Assembly (NCBI GenBank): GCA_034178965.1
Contig: JAXFQM010000065.1
Coordinates: 1 to 5,888, forward strand
DNA: 5,888 bases
Direction: 5' to 3'
Origin: Colimorpha sp034178965
GTDB taxonomy: Bacteria > Bacteroidota > Bacteroidia > Bacteroidales > P3
A model generated the notes under the pieces. The model searched no databases. It saw only the letters and a program-made list of their open reading frames with translations, and had not been told where the DNA came from. The position numbers and the translations under genes were made by a program. Of the stretch, positions 5,395-5,888 are shown piece after piece (the first letter of the stretch is position 1; each line of letters starts with the position of its first letter).

Positions 5395-5888
5395 CTATTT
5401 CACCACCGATTTCACCACCCCCTTTGCCAAGGTAGTGGTTATCTCTTCACCTTTCGCCAAGCTTGCGGGGTCGAAGACGGCCTTTCCAGCCAAACGAGTA
5501 ATGCTATAGCCGCGTTCCAACGTGCGCTGGGGGGAATAGGCGTCCACAATTTTGGCAAGGGCGTCAAGATCCTTGCGACGGTCCTGCACAATGCGCATCG
5601 GCAACGTGTTAAGTTGTTCCTTCTGTCGCCGGAGGTCTTCGCGAGCGTGTGCAATACAGTTGTGGGCCACGTTTTTAAGCATTTGGTCGTGCGCAAGGAG
5701 GGCGGAACGCTGTCTGTGCAGCAGTCCGAAGCACAGCGTGGACAAGGAACGCAACAGGTAATCCAACTCCTTGCGTTGCCCGTCCAACAGACCCTTTGCG
5801 CGTCGCAATATCTGTTGTTGTATAGACAGTACACTGGACCACTGATCGTTCCATTGCTGTAAGAAGAAATTGGCCAAGGCGGTAGGGG
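5395..5888 (-). CDS. xseA: Exodeoxyribonuclease VII large subunit, C-terminal part (gene runs off the window)
   Basis: The last 163 codons or so of the catalytic subunit are present; the N-terminal OB fold and most of the nuclease core lie beyond position 5888. The frame stays open to the window edge, reading PTAMANFFLQQWNDQW, which fits the PTA-containing end of the catalytic domain in this family. A long Gln/Arg/Leu-rich helical stretch follows (about 15-110 of the visible part), corresponding to the extended coiled coil that binds XseB subunits. The C terminus carries the conserved LERGYSITR motif and a small beta module (GKAVFDPASLAKGEEITTTLAKGVVKSVV). The methionine at 5877 is internal and is not the start. 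It precedes xseB on the same strand, consistent with co-transcription. Confidence 0.92.
   Translation of the reverse strand, partial: PTALANFFLQQWNDQWSSVLSIQQQILRRAKGLLDGQRKELDYLLRSLSTLCFGLLHRQRSALLAHDQMLKNVAHNCIAHAREDLRRQKEQLNTLPMRIVQDRRKDLDALAKIVDAYSPQRTLERGYSITRLAGKAVFDPASLAKGEEITTTLAKGVVKSVVK

Overview
The window looks like a piece of a Bacteroidales chromosome, probably from the Prevotella/Bacteroides side of that order. Three things point there. The DUF5606-type protein is, as far as I know, confined to Bacteroidetes. The transposase gene is preceded by a TATCTTTG box that fits the Bacteroidetes -7 consensus TAnnTTTG. The genes generally lack a clear purine-rich Shine-Dalgarno sequence. 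The assignment rests on protein families and promoter style only; no rRNA or species marker is present.

Layout. Positions 7-1044 hold what appears to be a complete IS1595-family insertion sequence, carrying one minus-strand transposase of 317 aa. It is bounded by imperfect 24-bp inverted repeats, and the flanks are compatible with an 8-bp target duplication. A spacer of about 190 bp follows. Positions 1239-3624 form a tight minus-strand unit, transcribed toward the IS: a 148-aa DUF5606 protein, then a 39-codon small ORF, then a 607-aa membrane-anchored alpha/beta-hydrolase (esterase/lipase type). The small ORF fills the gap exactly, overlapping its upstream neighbour as TGATG and its downstream neighbour as ATGA. 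A divergent AT-rich intergenic region of about 230 bp contains two small palindromic elements. Positions 3856-5055 carry a plus-strand MalY/PatB-type cystathionine beta-lyase. It converges on a minus-strand xseA-xseB pair (exodeoxyribonuclease VII); only the C-terminal part of xseA lies inside the window.

How the genes relate. xseA and xseB encode the two subunits of one DNA-processing nuclease. The C-S lyase belongs to sulfur amino-acid metabolism and stands alone. The DUF5606-smORF-hydrolase unit is the only part with a possibly undescribed arrangement. Its stop/start overlaps suggest translational coupling, and the 39-aa Pro/Gly-rich product resembles no family I can name. The rest is ordinary housekeeping content plus one IS. 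I see no defence system, CRISPR array, tRNA or rRNA.
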